64,000 bases of DNA from Parapristionchus giblindavisi (Eukaryota; Nematoda; Chromadorea; Rhabditida; Diplogasteridae): NCBI GenBank assembly GCA_943737045.1, contig CALSFV010000059.1, positions 186,001 to 250,000 on the forward strand. Direction: 5' to 3'. The position numbers were made by a program, and so were the translations under genes. Shown here one piece after another: positions 1 to 10,190 of this stretch; position 1 is the first letter of the stretch, and the number at the start of each line of letters is the position of its first letter. Under the pieces are notes generated by a model that saw only the letters and a program-made list of their open reading frames with translations, did not search any database and was not told where the DNA came from.

Positions 1-734
1 CAATAAGAACAATTACAAAGACGTTTAGAGTAGCACATCATGATCGAGTTGTGTGCACGCGGCGCATCATTTATTTCGGAGCGAATGTCCGAATAGAGGT
101 AGTGTTCATTAGCTTTTGAAGTGGGGATTTTCGAGTAGTTTAACATAATTCGACTATGATGCACTACAGAATGTTTTTAAAAACGTTACAAAAAAGGTGT
201 GTGTGTACACAATTAAAAGAGGAATGGTAAGGGGTTTAGAGACTACCGAAGTCACATAATCAGGTCTCATCGTAGTAGCGGTTATAATCTTCTTCGTCTC
301 TTCTTCTTCTCCTTTGCTGATCCCGAAGGTGCATCGTTATCGTCATTCCTGTAAAAGAAAACAAACATAAATAAATAAATAAATATTGATTTTCACAGAT
401 CTTGCTCTTACTGGTACTCCGGGTTTGCAGGGTAATATTATAGTAAGTAGCGTGAAAAAGTAACTTACTTTATGCTTACTTTTTTTCACTATATTCTCAT
501 GAAAGAGCAAAACAGCAGCAAAAAAGTAAGTATAAAGAAAGTATAAAGAAAGAAGAAAGTAAGACAAAAAAGTAAGCATATACATTTGCGCACTACTTAC
601 TATGATATTACCATGCAAAACCGGAGTACCGTATTTTGAACACCGCATTTTTTCATCTTATAAGAGTGTATTTGGAAGATAGAACACCTGTGCTTGGTGT
701 GAAAAGGTGCAAACGTGATTTTCAAGAAACTGTA

Positions 735-2111
735 AAATATCAAGGTATATTATAACGAAAAGATCGCTATATGAGGCCGTTTGTGTAAGAGTCGGGCAAA
801 TCTGGGGGAGGGTTGGCACAGGCCAAAAATTTTGATACCCTCAAAACTTGTGTATAGGGGTTATCGACCATGCTGATGAAGATAGGCATAGTCATTTTGG
901 CTCCAGTGGTCCCGCAACGCCTGGGCGGGATTACGGTAAGATCACGTTTTCAGGCCATTCTCGGTCCATAGTAGAGCTAGAGGAATGAAAATTTGGCTCC
1001 TGGGACAAAATTCGATGGCGATGATGGCTGTCTACCTTATTAGTTTTGAAAATTTTTCAAAAGGTCGATTATTGGAAATTTTGATGGAGACATTTGCGCT
1101 CCAGACGAGTATGACAGTTCGAACCGGCGTGACGAGAGGATCGCAACGATGTATTATGAGCCCATATTTCCGTTGCACCGCTAATATTGCCTCGATATAG
1201 TGATCTGCAAAATCGAGAGGAGTTGTCTGCGTCTCTCTATTCCGCGCGCTCTCTCGGCACTCTCTCATTTCGCCGCGCTCTCTCGAGAGTGCGAGAGAGC
1301 GCGCGGAATTGAGAGAGTCCTCTTGTTTACCTCTTTCGCATATCACTATATCGAGGCAATATTGAGATGGCAATGGAGATATGGGCTCATAATACATCGT
1401 TGTGATCCTGTCGTTATGCCGGTTCGAACTGTCATACTCGTCTGGGGCGCAAACGTCTCCATCAAAATTTCCAATAATCGACCTTTTGAAAAATTTTCAA
1501 AACTAATGATGTAGACAGCCATCATCGCCATCGAATTCTGTCCTAGGAGCCCAATTTTCATACCTCTAGCTCGACTATGGACCGAGAATGGCCTGAAAAA
1601 GTGATCTTACAGTAATCCCGCCCAGGCGTTGCGGGACCGCTGGAGTTAAAATGACTATGCCTATGTTCATCAGCATGGTCGATAACCCCTATACACAAGT
1701 TTTGAGGGTATCAAAATTTTTGGCCTGTGCCAACCCTCTCCCAGATTTGCCCGACTCTTAAACAAACGGCCTCATAAATTTTGGGGGTCAAAGTTGCGAC
1801 CATGCTACAGCTTGAAATCGGAATCGGAGCCATTCTGGATTGTGTGACTGTGAAGCCCTAGTGGGGGTCTCCACTCTCACAATGTTTCAGAAGAACAGGA
1901 TCTTTCACTAAAGAAATGTAAATTTTCAAAAAAATCTATTTCGATAGCGTCATCACTACGCATCACTGAACTAAATCAATTACACCAACACATCATGGTT
2001 GTATCCCTTGATAAATTCTGTACATTGACTCAAAAGATCAGCTTGATTGCTTTTCTGGATCAAAAGTTATAAAAAAAGTGAAAAAGTGTCCCATGACTTT
2101 TAGGCTACACT
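735..2111. mobile_element. Element occupying the same site as 14936-16588 but flipped
   Basis: The stretch 1776-2090 matches 16260-16575 in the same orientation, although flanking palindrome sequence is in the opposite orientation. Shared markers are ctacagcttgaaatcgg, tgtttcagaagaacagg and ttgctttNctggatcaaaag. The element is therefore inverted relative to the arms. Its left half is displaced by the foldback 770-1776. No coding capacity is seen. Confidence 0.6.
770..1776. mobile_element. 1.0-kb foldback element
   Basis: Near-complete inverted repeat centred near 1265. Its ends are tatgaggccgtttgtg and the complementary caaacggcctcata. It sits inside an older element (about 735-2111). Open frames on both strands are mirror images of each other and show no protein family. 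The right arm lacks this insertion. Confidence 0.75.
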
Positions 2112-2321
2112 GTATATCGCTTTTATCGGTACGTAATCTAAATTATTATGATGTAAATCTATACATAAAACACTCATCCTTCTCAAAATCTCAAGTGTCA
2201 TTATTAATTTCAAAAGCGTCATAGGGGGCCGTGAGAGAATCGATCACAGTTTGAGATGCTCAATTTCGAGATTTTGGGTTTTCGACTATGCTGATGACGA
2301 TGTACATAGTCATTTTGCATA

Positions 2322-4178
2322 TCACGCCTGCCACGAGAGAATCGAGCTAACGACCGGAATGGAGAAAAATCACAAAAGAAAAATGTAAATATCATTCTGG
2401 AGCTCCATACACCGGTTCGGTCATCCGGGAACCCAACTTTGAACGCAAATATCTTGGTTCTGGTGCATTTCTATGAAAAACTACCAAGAGGGAAACCCCG
2501 CTATTTTTCCGTGCTCTATCGATCTAAGCAAATCATAGGTCATGAAAGTGCTTCCCAACAGCGCTACACTATGGGCCAAATAACTCAAAACCTGCCGATT
2601 CGGCGCGGCAAAGCCTGAAATATGTTATGTAACTTTTCGAGGCCTACAAAATGAGTGGTTTACGAAAAAATACGTCCATGGAGATGTGTGGATCATCCCC
2701 TTTGAAATTTCCTGATGATTTGAAGTCATTTTCGCCCAACCACAATCTCTCATTTCACACACTCTCTCGTCGGAGAGTGAAAGAAATACAGGGAAGAGAA
2801 AGGGAGAAAACGATATGTTTCATTCCGCACCGCGCGCTCGAGACCGTGCGGTGTTGAATGGAATGGAATGGAATGAAAAGGAATATGCGAGAGAGTGTGT
2901 AAAACGATGCCGATACGAATTGTAATTCGTGAATGAAAACTAATTCAATCAGAACTCTAATCTGAGAATCCATTCTTCGGAAATACGGTACTAGAACCCT
3001 TTCGTGCGGAACGCAATCTTTGAGAACCGTTTTGACTAAAACCCTGATCAAAGAACCACTCGATTGGAATTATGGAAATGGAACGAGTGATTTGAGAACA
3101 AGGGATGCAAATCCGAGGTTATGGAAAACGAGTCTGAGACCCAATTAGCGTAGAACTTTTTGATGAAAACCAACGTTTCGGAACCAACGTTTTGGAACCG
3201 AGATTTGGAATCCTAGTAGACATGCAAATCGCTAGACACATGGTGATAGAATGAAATAATGCAAATCGTTCCTCCCAACAGGGCAACAGGGTGATCGACT
3301 CTAGATCTCATTAAAAAAATCTTGCAGGGCCTTGCTCGTTCCGAAAAATGATAACGACACTGAAACGTTGGTTCCGAACTCTGGTTCCGAAACGTTGGTT
3401 CCGAAATCTCGGTTCCGAAACGTTGGTTTTCATCGAAACATTCTATGCTAATTGGGTCTCAGACTCGTTTTTCATATCCTCGGATTTGCATCTCTTGTTC
3501 TCAAATCACTCGTTCCATTTCCATAATTCCAATTGAGTGGTTCTTTGATCAGGGTTTTAGTCAAAACAGTTACGAGACTTTGTTCACGAGTTGCACGTTA
3601 CAAAGCCTATTTTCTCAATCAAAAAGTTACAATGTCGACAGTTTTCATTCACGAATTACAGTTCGAACCGGCATCTGTAAAACGAGAGATTATGGGTGGC
3701 GTAAATGACTTCAAATCATCAGGAAATTTCCAAGGGGATGATCCACAAGTCTCCATGGACGTATTTTATTCGTAAACCACTCATTTTGTAGCCCTCGAAA
3801 AGTTACATAACATATTTCAGGCTTTGCCGCGCCGAATCGGCAGGTTTTCAGTTATTTGGCCCATAGTGAGCGCTGTTCGGAAGTACTTTCATGACCTCTG
3901 GTTTGTTTAGATCGATAGAGCACGGAAAAATAGCGGGGGATTCCCTCGTGGTAGTTTTTCACAGAAATATACCTGAACCGAGATATTTGAGTTCAAAGTT
4001 GGGTTCCCGGATGACCGACCCGGTGTAGGGAGCTCCAGAATGATATTTACACAATGGGACTTTGGGGGATGGTAGGGCATGCCTAGAGGTACCGAAAACT
4101 GATGCTAACTCATTTCATGATTTTCGGTCCATTCCGAAGAATTGCCATTTTAGCTCGATTCTCTCGTGACAGGCGTGA
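2322..4178. mobile_element. 1.86-kb foldback with TA target duplication
   Basis: Termini are tcacgcctgccacgagag and ctctcgtgacaggcgtga, flanked by TA on both sides. The right arm holds the empty site (gcatatagttg, read as its complement near 14710), which shows a TA duplication as in Tc1/mariner-superfamily insertions. The two halves are long inverted repeats with GC-rich hairpins inside. No transposase is seen, so the element is non-autonomous. A relative lies at 47409-48854. Confidence 0.85.
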
Positions 4179-4300
4179 TATAGTTGCGGCGTTGAGGCCC
4201 AACGCCGTCTCGTGGAAATCACGATTTAAATTGCTTCTATTGCATATTAATGCTAAAATTAGCGGACTATGTCCTCCGGGGTGGCGTACATGGTTCATGG

Positions 4301-4492
4301 CATAGGTGGGCGCGTGAAAACGAATATTTTTTGCGCACAGCCTTGCCTTCCCATGAGGGATTTGCGCATAGCCTTTCCTCGCAAAAATCGGACAATTTCC
4401 AGTCGAATTCGTCAAAAAATAGCCATGCGCACAGCCTTGCCTCACCCTTCCCCGGTTTGCGCACAGCCTTTCCCCCAGCGTGCCCACCTATG
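4301..4492. mobile_element. 192-bp hAT-like MITE with 8-bp target duplication
   Basis: Ends are cataggtgggc and gcccacctatg. It is flanked by gttcatgg at 4293-4300 and 4493-4500. The other palindrome arm has this 8-mer once at the matching place (near 14590), an exact empty site. The 8-bp duplication plus short TIR fits the hAT superfamily. The interior repeats gcgcacagcctt motifs. A second copy is at 49874-50066. Confidence 0.88.
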
Positions 4493-5533
4493 GTTCATGG
4501 TTACCCCAAGGGATAGATCCACTCTTAAATTTTTGAAAAAGTTAGTTACCCACTCCCCAGAATTTCAAAAATGTCAAGTTGTGTGAGATGATTCAAAAAA
4601 TGCATCATTTCAAAAAATGTTTTTTCGCCACATTCTCCTGAGAACATCAATCCATAATCAAACAAAAATTGACCGAAAAAAACAATAATAATTATCGTGT
4701 TTGCTAGAACCATACGTGGGCAACCTTTGTCACTGGAACTTAAAATCAGGTGGGCAGGACGCAAAAATCAAGAGGGTGGCGCCGAAATTTTGGCGAACTG
4801 TTTTTTTTTTTCATTTTTAGTGAATTATGTCAAAATCGCTTCAAGTAGGTTCCAACCCAATCATATCCAAATGAAAACAAAATCAGAAAAATCGATGAAA
4901 GGTAAATGAATAAATCGATATTCACCTGATTTCCACCGTATCCGTGACAGGGCGTCGCTCCGACATTGCTCGGAATCGCACGGCCCATCGTGTCGAAGCA
5001 CATGCCTGAGTATCAATTAATTATTATAGTTAAGATTAATCAATAAAGTAAGATAGAGATCCATGGCTATCTTCTACCGTAATTTAGTTAGTTCGCAATA
5101 ACCAAGTCCCGTCAGTTGGAATCTACTAGTGTACTTAAAATTAGTTTACGATAACAACTCCTACAGTAGTTCAGTCAGTCCACGATAGCCAACAGTCGTG
5201 CTACCGTATCCTCTACTCACCAGTCGCTGCGTTATTCGCCTCGCCCCACACATTATTCTCGGGCAGCAGAGGGTAGCTCTCGGGCACGTCGTACGCAACG
5301 TTCTCCATGTACCTGTAATACACATAAATTAATACCGTAATAAGCTGCAGTCAAATTTATACCGTAATACGCTACACAAATGTTGTGATCAAGAACGCCA
5401 ATTACTCTACTATAATCCAGAAGATCAATAAATAATAGCACAAATCGATAACTTAATTTATCAATCGATAATTTGGATACTTCACACATACATTACATAA
5501 CCTATGGATAAGCAAGCTGCGCATAGATTAAGA

Positions 5534-5725
5534 ACATACATGGGCGCCGACATGGGGGTGCCCCCTGTAAAATTAGGGCTTTTCGAAAATTTGTGGAATG
5601 CTCCCTGTAAAATACACGTTTAGGTGAAATATTTGGCGAAAAAGCGGAAAGCCCCCTGTAAATTTAACCATTTTTCGTTCGGATGCCCCCTGTAGAGTCG
5701 AGCTCCAGGTACCCCGCCCATGTAT
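5534..5725. mobile_element. 192-bp hAT-like MITE, second family
   Basis: Ends read atacatgggcg and cgcccatgtat, flanked by gattaaga at 5526-5533 and 5726-5733. The interior repeats gccccctgtaaa-type motifs. It sits in an intron of the left GalNAc-transferase fragment. The right arm has an uninterrupted attaagaaagaag site near 13530. Confidence 0.8.
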
Positions 5726-5733
5726 GATTAAGA

Positions 5734-7730
5734 GGCATGCTCCCTAAGACTCGATCATATTCGACCACCCCCGGACACGTGCGCTAGCAATGGGAACTGG
5801 GGGTCCATACTTGGGTGTTAGGAGTGTCACCGGCCCTGATTACACAAAACAGCAGAAATTTCCTGTTTGTGCCCTCAGGCTATTAGAAAAATTAATTTAA
5901 GTGCAAAAACGTTTAAAAATCATAATTTCTCAAATTGTTGAGATAAATTCCAAATATCATTTGCGATGCGTCTAGGGTGCACAGAGCTTGCTAATTCACT
6001 ATTAGCATCGAATGTGCGTTGATTCCTAAACCACTTTTTTTACTTAAAATTTTTGTTTTTTCGGACAAATTATTGCTTGTTGTAGATTGCTGCAAAGATT
6101 TCCGACCAGGTATTGTAGCCTAAGCAATTCTGCATTGATTTCACTTAAAACCGGGTTCTTCCCGTTAGACCATCTTGCCGAAATTTTCGCTCGAATTTCC
6201 GTCATCGATGGTTTTCCCGAACAAATGTATTTTCCAAACGTATTTTCCAAACGATTGGTGCGGAATTGTGGTCTACACAAGGTTTCGAAGTGAGGCCAGT
6301 CAAATGACACAAGAAGCCCATCACTTGGATCAATTTGAAAATTTCGATTTTCATGACCCGGGGGTCATGGTCTGAAAATTTTCAAAATTTCTCAAGTTTG
6401 AAATGTTTTCATTTCTGCGGCTTATTGTGAAGTATTGATGCTGTGAATAATATTTATCCAATGCTCAATGGCTGATCTATCCTTTCAACCATTTTTTTGA
6501 AAATTTTCATTCTGATTGCGTGCGAAAAATCAGAATTGTGTTTGAATCAGTTTCCAACTTGCTTTCTGTAACATTCTGTCATAGTACTATACAATATACA
6601 TAATCAATATGAGAATTGTTCATTTTCGAAAATTCAGAAAATTAAATTTGAGTGCCTACTTTCACGGTAAATTTTTGAAATATTGCAGTTTGTCGACTCG
6701 AATGCTGCGACAATGAGCAAATGACAATGACAATGTGAAGTTTCACGATGAGTAAACATAGTAGAACTGAAATCCCGGCATTTGGCTCACTTTTGAAAAA
6801 TCGATTTCCATGACCCCGGGTTCATGGCAAAAAAATTGAATTTTCGAAAATGAACGATTTTCAAATTGATTATGTATATTGTAAAGTACTATGACAGAAT
6901 GTTACAGAAATCAAGTTGGAAACTGATTCAAACACAATTCTGATTTTTCGCACGCAATCAGAATGAAAATTTTCAAAAAATTGGTTGAAAGGATAGATCA
7001 GCCATTGAGCATTGGATGAATATTATTCACATCATTGGTACTTCACAATAAGCCGCATAAATGAAAACATTTCAAACTTGAGAAATTTCGAAATTTTCGG
7101 ACCATGACCCCCGGGTCATGAAAATCGAAATTTTCAAATTGATCCAAGTGATGGGCTTCTTGTGTCATTTGACTGGCCTCACCTCGAAACTTTGTGTAGA
7201 CCACAATTCCGCACCAATCGTTTGGAAAATACGTTTGGAAAATACATTTGTTCGGGAAAACCATCGATGACGGAAATTCGAGCGAAAATTTCGGCAAGAT
7301 GGTCTAACGGGAAGAACCCGGTTTTAAGTGAAATCAATGCAGAATTGCTTAGGCTACAATACCTGGTCGGAAATCTTTGCAGCAATCTACAACAAGCAAT
7401 AATTTGTCCGAAAAAACAAAAATTTTAAGTAAAAAAAGTGGTTTAGGAATCAACGCACATTCGATGCTAATAGTGAATTAGCAAGCTCTGTGCACCCTAG
7501 ACGCATCGCAAATGATATTTGGAATTTATCTCAACAATTTGAGAAATTATGATTTTTAAACGTTTTTGCACTTAAATTAATTTTTCTAATAGCCTGAGGG
7601 CACAAACAGGAAATTTCTGCTGTTTTGTGTAATAAGGGCCGGTGACACTCCTAACACCCAAGTATGGACCCCCAGTTCCCATTGCTAGCGCACGTGTCCG
7701 GGGGTGGTCGAGTCTTAATGACCATCTCTC
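5734..7730. mobile_element. 2.0-kb foldback element
   Basis: Long inverted repeat with axis near 6740. Arms include ccggacacgtgcgctagcaa near 5772 and its complement near 7693. It lies directly beside the preceding hAT-like MITE and ends at a further ttaaga copy (7731-7736). The mirrored 88-codon frames at 6044-6310 and 7162-7428 are the same arm sequence read from each side and have no recognisable family. Confidence 0.8.
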
Positions 7731-8560
7731 TTAAGAAAGAAGAATTAGATTATAGAAAATGAGGATATTGATGCAAATATTTAAGAGAAAATTTTACAAT
7801 TCCCGAATACTCTACATACATCAAGATAACTTTATTGATCGAAAAAATATTAATTATTGATTGAATAAGTATATTACCACTTGAATGGCTTGCACTGTAG
7901 GGCAGAGATGTCACCGGATTGACGGTGCTGGCCGGAGGGCTCTCTGAATTGAATTCGAGAGTGAATAAGATCGACCAGTTGCATGAATCGGATAGTTCGA
8001 ACTAACAAAAGTAAACGTGACCTCACAACCGCAGAGTGTAATTGTAAGCATACATTTTCATACCCACATAATGCGAGGATCGACCCACTATATGAGGATA
8101 CACTACATATCAGATAATCAACCAACAATTATAATATTGTTTATGTAGAACAAGACGTTTCAAGAAAAAGTTTCTCCTACGATTTCGAATTCACATTTGT
8201 TTACCAGAGGAACAGTATTTAGCAAGAGCTGAAAGTTCATATAAAATCGATATATACCTGATATAGTAGTACTTTCCATAGTCGTCCATCCAAGTCTTGA
8301 CTACTCGAACCATGCTCTGCAAATGAATCAATCAATCATCATTCATTCAATTCATTTATAAATGCTTATTCGATTGAAGGATATAAAAAACTCTTCAAAT
8401 TGACACAAAAAGATCGCTAGTACACCTTGTTGGTTATATCTTGGTATAACAGTTCAAACTAATCAGAGCAGAAAAAAGACTGAGTTCTGTTCTTCACACA
8501 ATATTTCTCTTATTTTTTTAACATAAGTAAAACAGGAAATACGTGCAATAACATTAATAG

Positions 8561-8676
8561 AACACCCTCAGTTAATTGGACCCTCCGCTTTGGCAACGAT
8601 CTCTCGTAGACAAAGAAAGCGTGGGAGTAATGGCATAGTGGAGAGTTTCAAATTAGCTCGGGGTGTGACTTTAAAC
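8561..8676. repeat. Hairpin MITE (CTCGGGGTGTG family), left arm
   Basis: About 115-bp imperfect hairpin of the family whose arms carry gagctaatttgaaactctcc and whose stem carries ctctctcg..gcgagagag. It corresponds to 9660-9775 in the other arm, so it predates the inverted duplication. Confidence 0.75.
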
Positions 8677-9107
8677 AAAACAACAATTCCCGCCAATTAA
8701 ATTTCAGCAAACCAGCATGATTCCCTCCCCTCCCGTCTAACACTCAGACGACAAGGAATCGGATAAATTGTACGAACATAGAAATGAATAGTTGGCTGAT
8801 GCACATTAAAGTTAAAACTATAAAATTTTAATCAAAGCTCGCTTTAACTCTGACTAGCAATGATGCTCTATGCCTTTGAGAGATACGTACCGTAAAGGAC
8901 TTACTCTTTCGAATGGAAATGGCGTCGAGGATTAAGCGTCCATGTCTCGGTTGTCAATCGAGAACGATACCACGCGTCTTCGTCGTCCATCTTAGAAGGA
9001 GAAGAAGTAATTATAATAAACTGAAGATTGAAGAACTTTATACAGAACGCAGCGAAAATAAATATGAATAGTTTTCTATTTTTTAAAAACAAAACACGAA
9101 TTTCAAA

Positions 9108-9215
9108 CACTTCACGACACTTTTCAGTTCATGATAACAATTGCGTACACTTCTTATTGTATGGAAAAACATCAAACTTTTAGACTAAAACACAGTCGTA
9201 AGTTACGGTCGCATT
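9108..9215. other. Palindrome spacer / axis
   Basis: About 108 AT-rich bases between the two arms with no inverted partner. Both gene fragments point away from this axis and lack everything 5' of it, so the breakpoint that made the inverted duplication lies within or upstream of the ancestral gene here. No coding sequence is seen. Confidence 0.8.
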
Positions 9216-9659
9216 TTTGAAATTCGTGTTTTGTTTTTAAAAAATAGAAAACTATTCATATTTATTTTCGCTGCGTTCTGTATAAAGTTCTTCGATCTTC
9301 AGTTTATTATAATTACTTCTTCTCCTTCTAAGATGGACGACGAAGACGCGTGGGATCGTTCTCGATTGACAACCGAGACATGGACGCTTAATCCTCGACG
9401 CCATTTCCATTCGAAAGAGTAAGTCCTTTACGGTACGTATCTCTCAAAGGCATCATTGCTAGTCAGAGTTAAAGCGAGCTTTGATTAAAATTTTATAATT
9501 TTAAATTTAATGTGCATCAGCCAATTATTCATTTCTATGTAACATTATTAGACTATGTTTGTACAATTTATCCGATTCCTTGTCGTCTGAGTGTTAGATG
9601 GGAGGGGAGGGAATCATGCTGGTTTGCTGAAATTTAATTGGCGGGAATTGTTGTTTTGT

Positions 9660-9775
9660 TTAAAGTCACACCCCGAGCTAATTTGAAACTCTCCACTATG
9701 CCATTACTCCCACGTTTTCTTTGTCTACGAGAGATCGTTGCCAAAGCGGAGGGTCCAATTAACTGAGGGTGTTCC
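9660..9775. repeat. Hairpin MITE (CTCGGGGTGTG family), right arm
   Basis: Right-arm counterpart of 8561-8676. It keeps the terminal taaagtcacaccccgagcta block and the cctccgctttggcaacg stem. Confidence 0.75.
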
Positions 9776-10190
9776 ATTAATGTTATTGCACGTATTTCCT
9801 GCTTTACTTATGTTAAAAAGAAGAGAAATATTGTGTGAAGAACAGAACTCAGTCTTTTTTCTGCTCTGATTAGTTTGAACTGTTATACCAAGATATAACC
9901 AACAAGGTGTACTAGCGATCTTTTTGTGTCAATTTGAAGAGTTTTTTTTCCTTCAATCGAATAAGCATTTATAAATGAATTGAATGAATGATGATTGATT
10001 GATTCACTGATTGATTGATTCATTTGCAGAGCATGGTTCGAGTAGTCAAGACTTGGATGGACGACTATGGAAAGTACTACTATATCAGGTATATATTGAT
10101 TTTATATGAACTTTCAGCTCTTGCTAAATACTGTTCCTCTGGTAAACAAATGTGAATTCGAAATCGTAGGAGAAACCTTTTCTTGAAACG

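Larger units (their letters stand above)
343..8990 (-). pseudogene. Truncated polypeptide GalNAc-transferase gene (C-terminal fragment), left-arm copy
   Basis: The family (GT27) starts mucin-type O-glycosylation in the Golgi, and its members end in a ricin-type lectin domain. Exons read on the minus strand, 5' to 3': 8990-8905, 8314-8258, 7943-7878, 5312-5221, 5005-4926, and a last one from 348 with an early TGA at 345-343. The frame is continuous through the family's KTWMDDYGKYYYIR motif, then CKPFKWYMENV at the catalytic-lectin linker, then CFDTMGR and PCHGYGGNQ at the start of the lectin domain. The catalytic domain (several hundred residues) and most of the lectin domain are absent, so this should not be an active enzyme. 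Introns are swollen by foldback elements. It differs from the right-arm copy at one first-exon residue (Tyr for Asp) and in the last exon. Using a longer last-exon frame would need a different upstream splice. Confidence 0.8.
1..9107. repeat. Left arm of giant palindrome
   Basis: Reading this arm as its reverse complement reproduces 9216-17280 apart from insertions private to one arm. The first bases of the window (caataagaacaattacaaag) are the reverse complement of the bases ending at 17280, so the arm probably continues left of the window. It contains one copy of the truncated GalNAc-transferase gene on the minus strand. Arm-specific insertions are a foldback at 770-1776, a TA-flanked foldback at 2322-4178, two 192-bp hAT-like elements (4301-4492 and 5534-5725) and a foldback at 5734-7730. 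Exons are almost identical between arms, so the duplication is recent or kept alike by gene conversion. Confidence 0.93.

Noticed and set aside
1032..1514. Overlapping 100-120 codon frames on both strands
   Set aside because: They span the axis of the 770-1776 palindrome and contain its ctctcgagag hairpin; the peptides mirror each other.
4110..4487. 125-codon frame resembling one at 49621-50061
   Set aside because: The similarity is the shared 192-bp hAT-like MITE; the frames differ outside it.
6044..7428. Mirrored 88-codon open frames
   Set aside because: They are the two arms of one foldback read from opposite strands; no family signature and no splice context.
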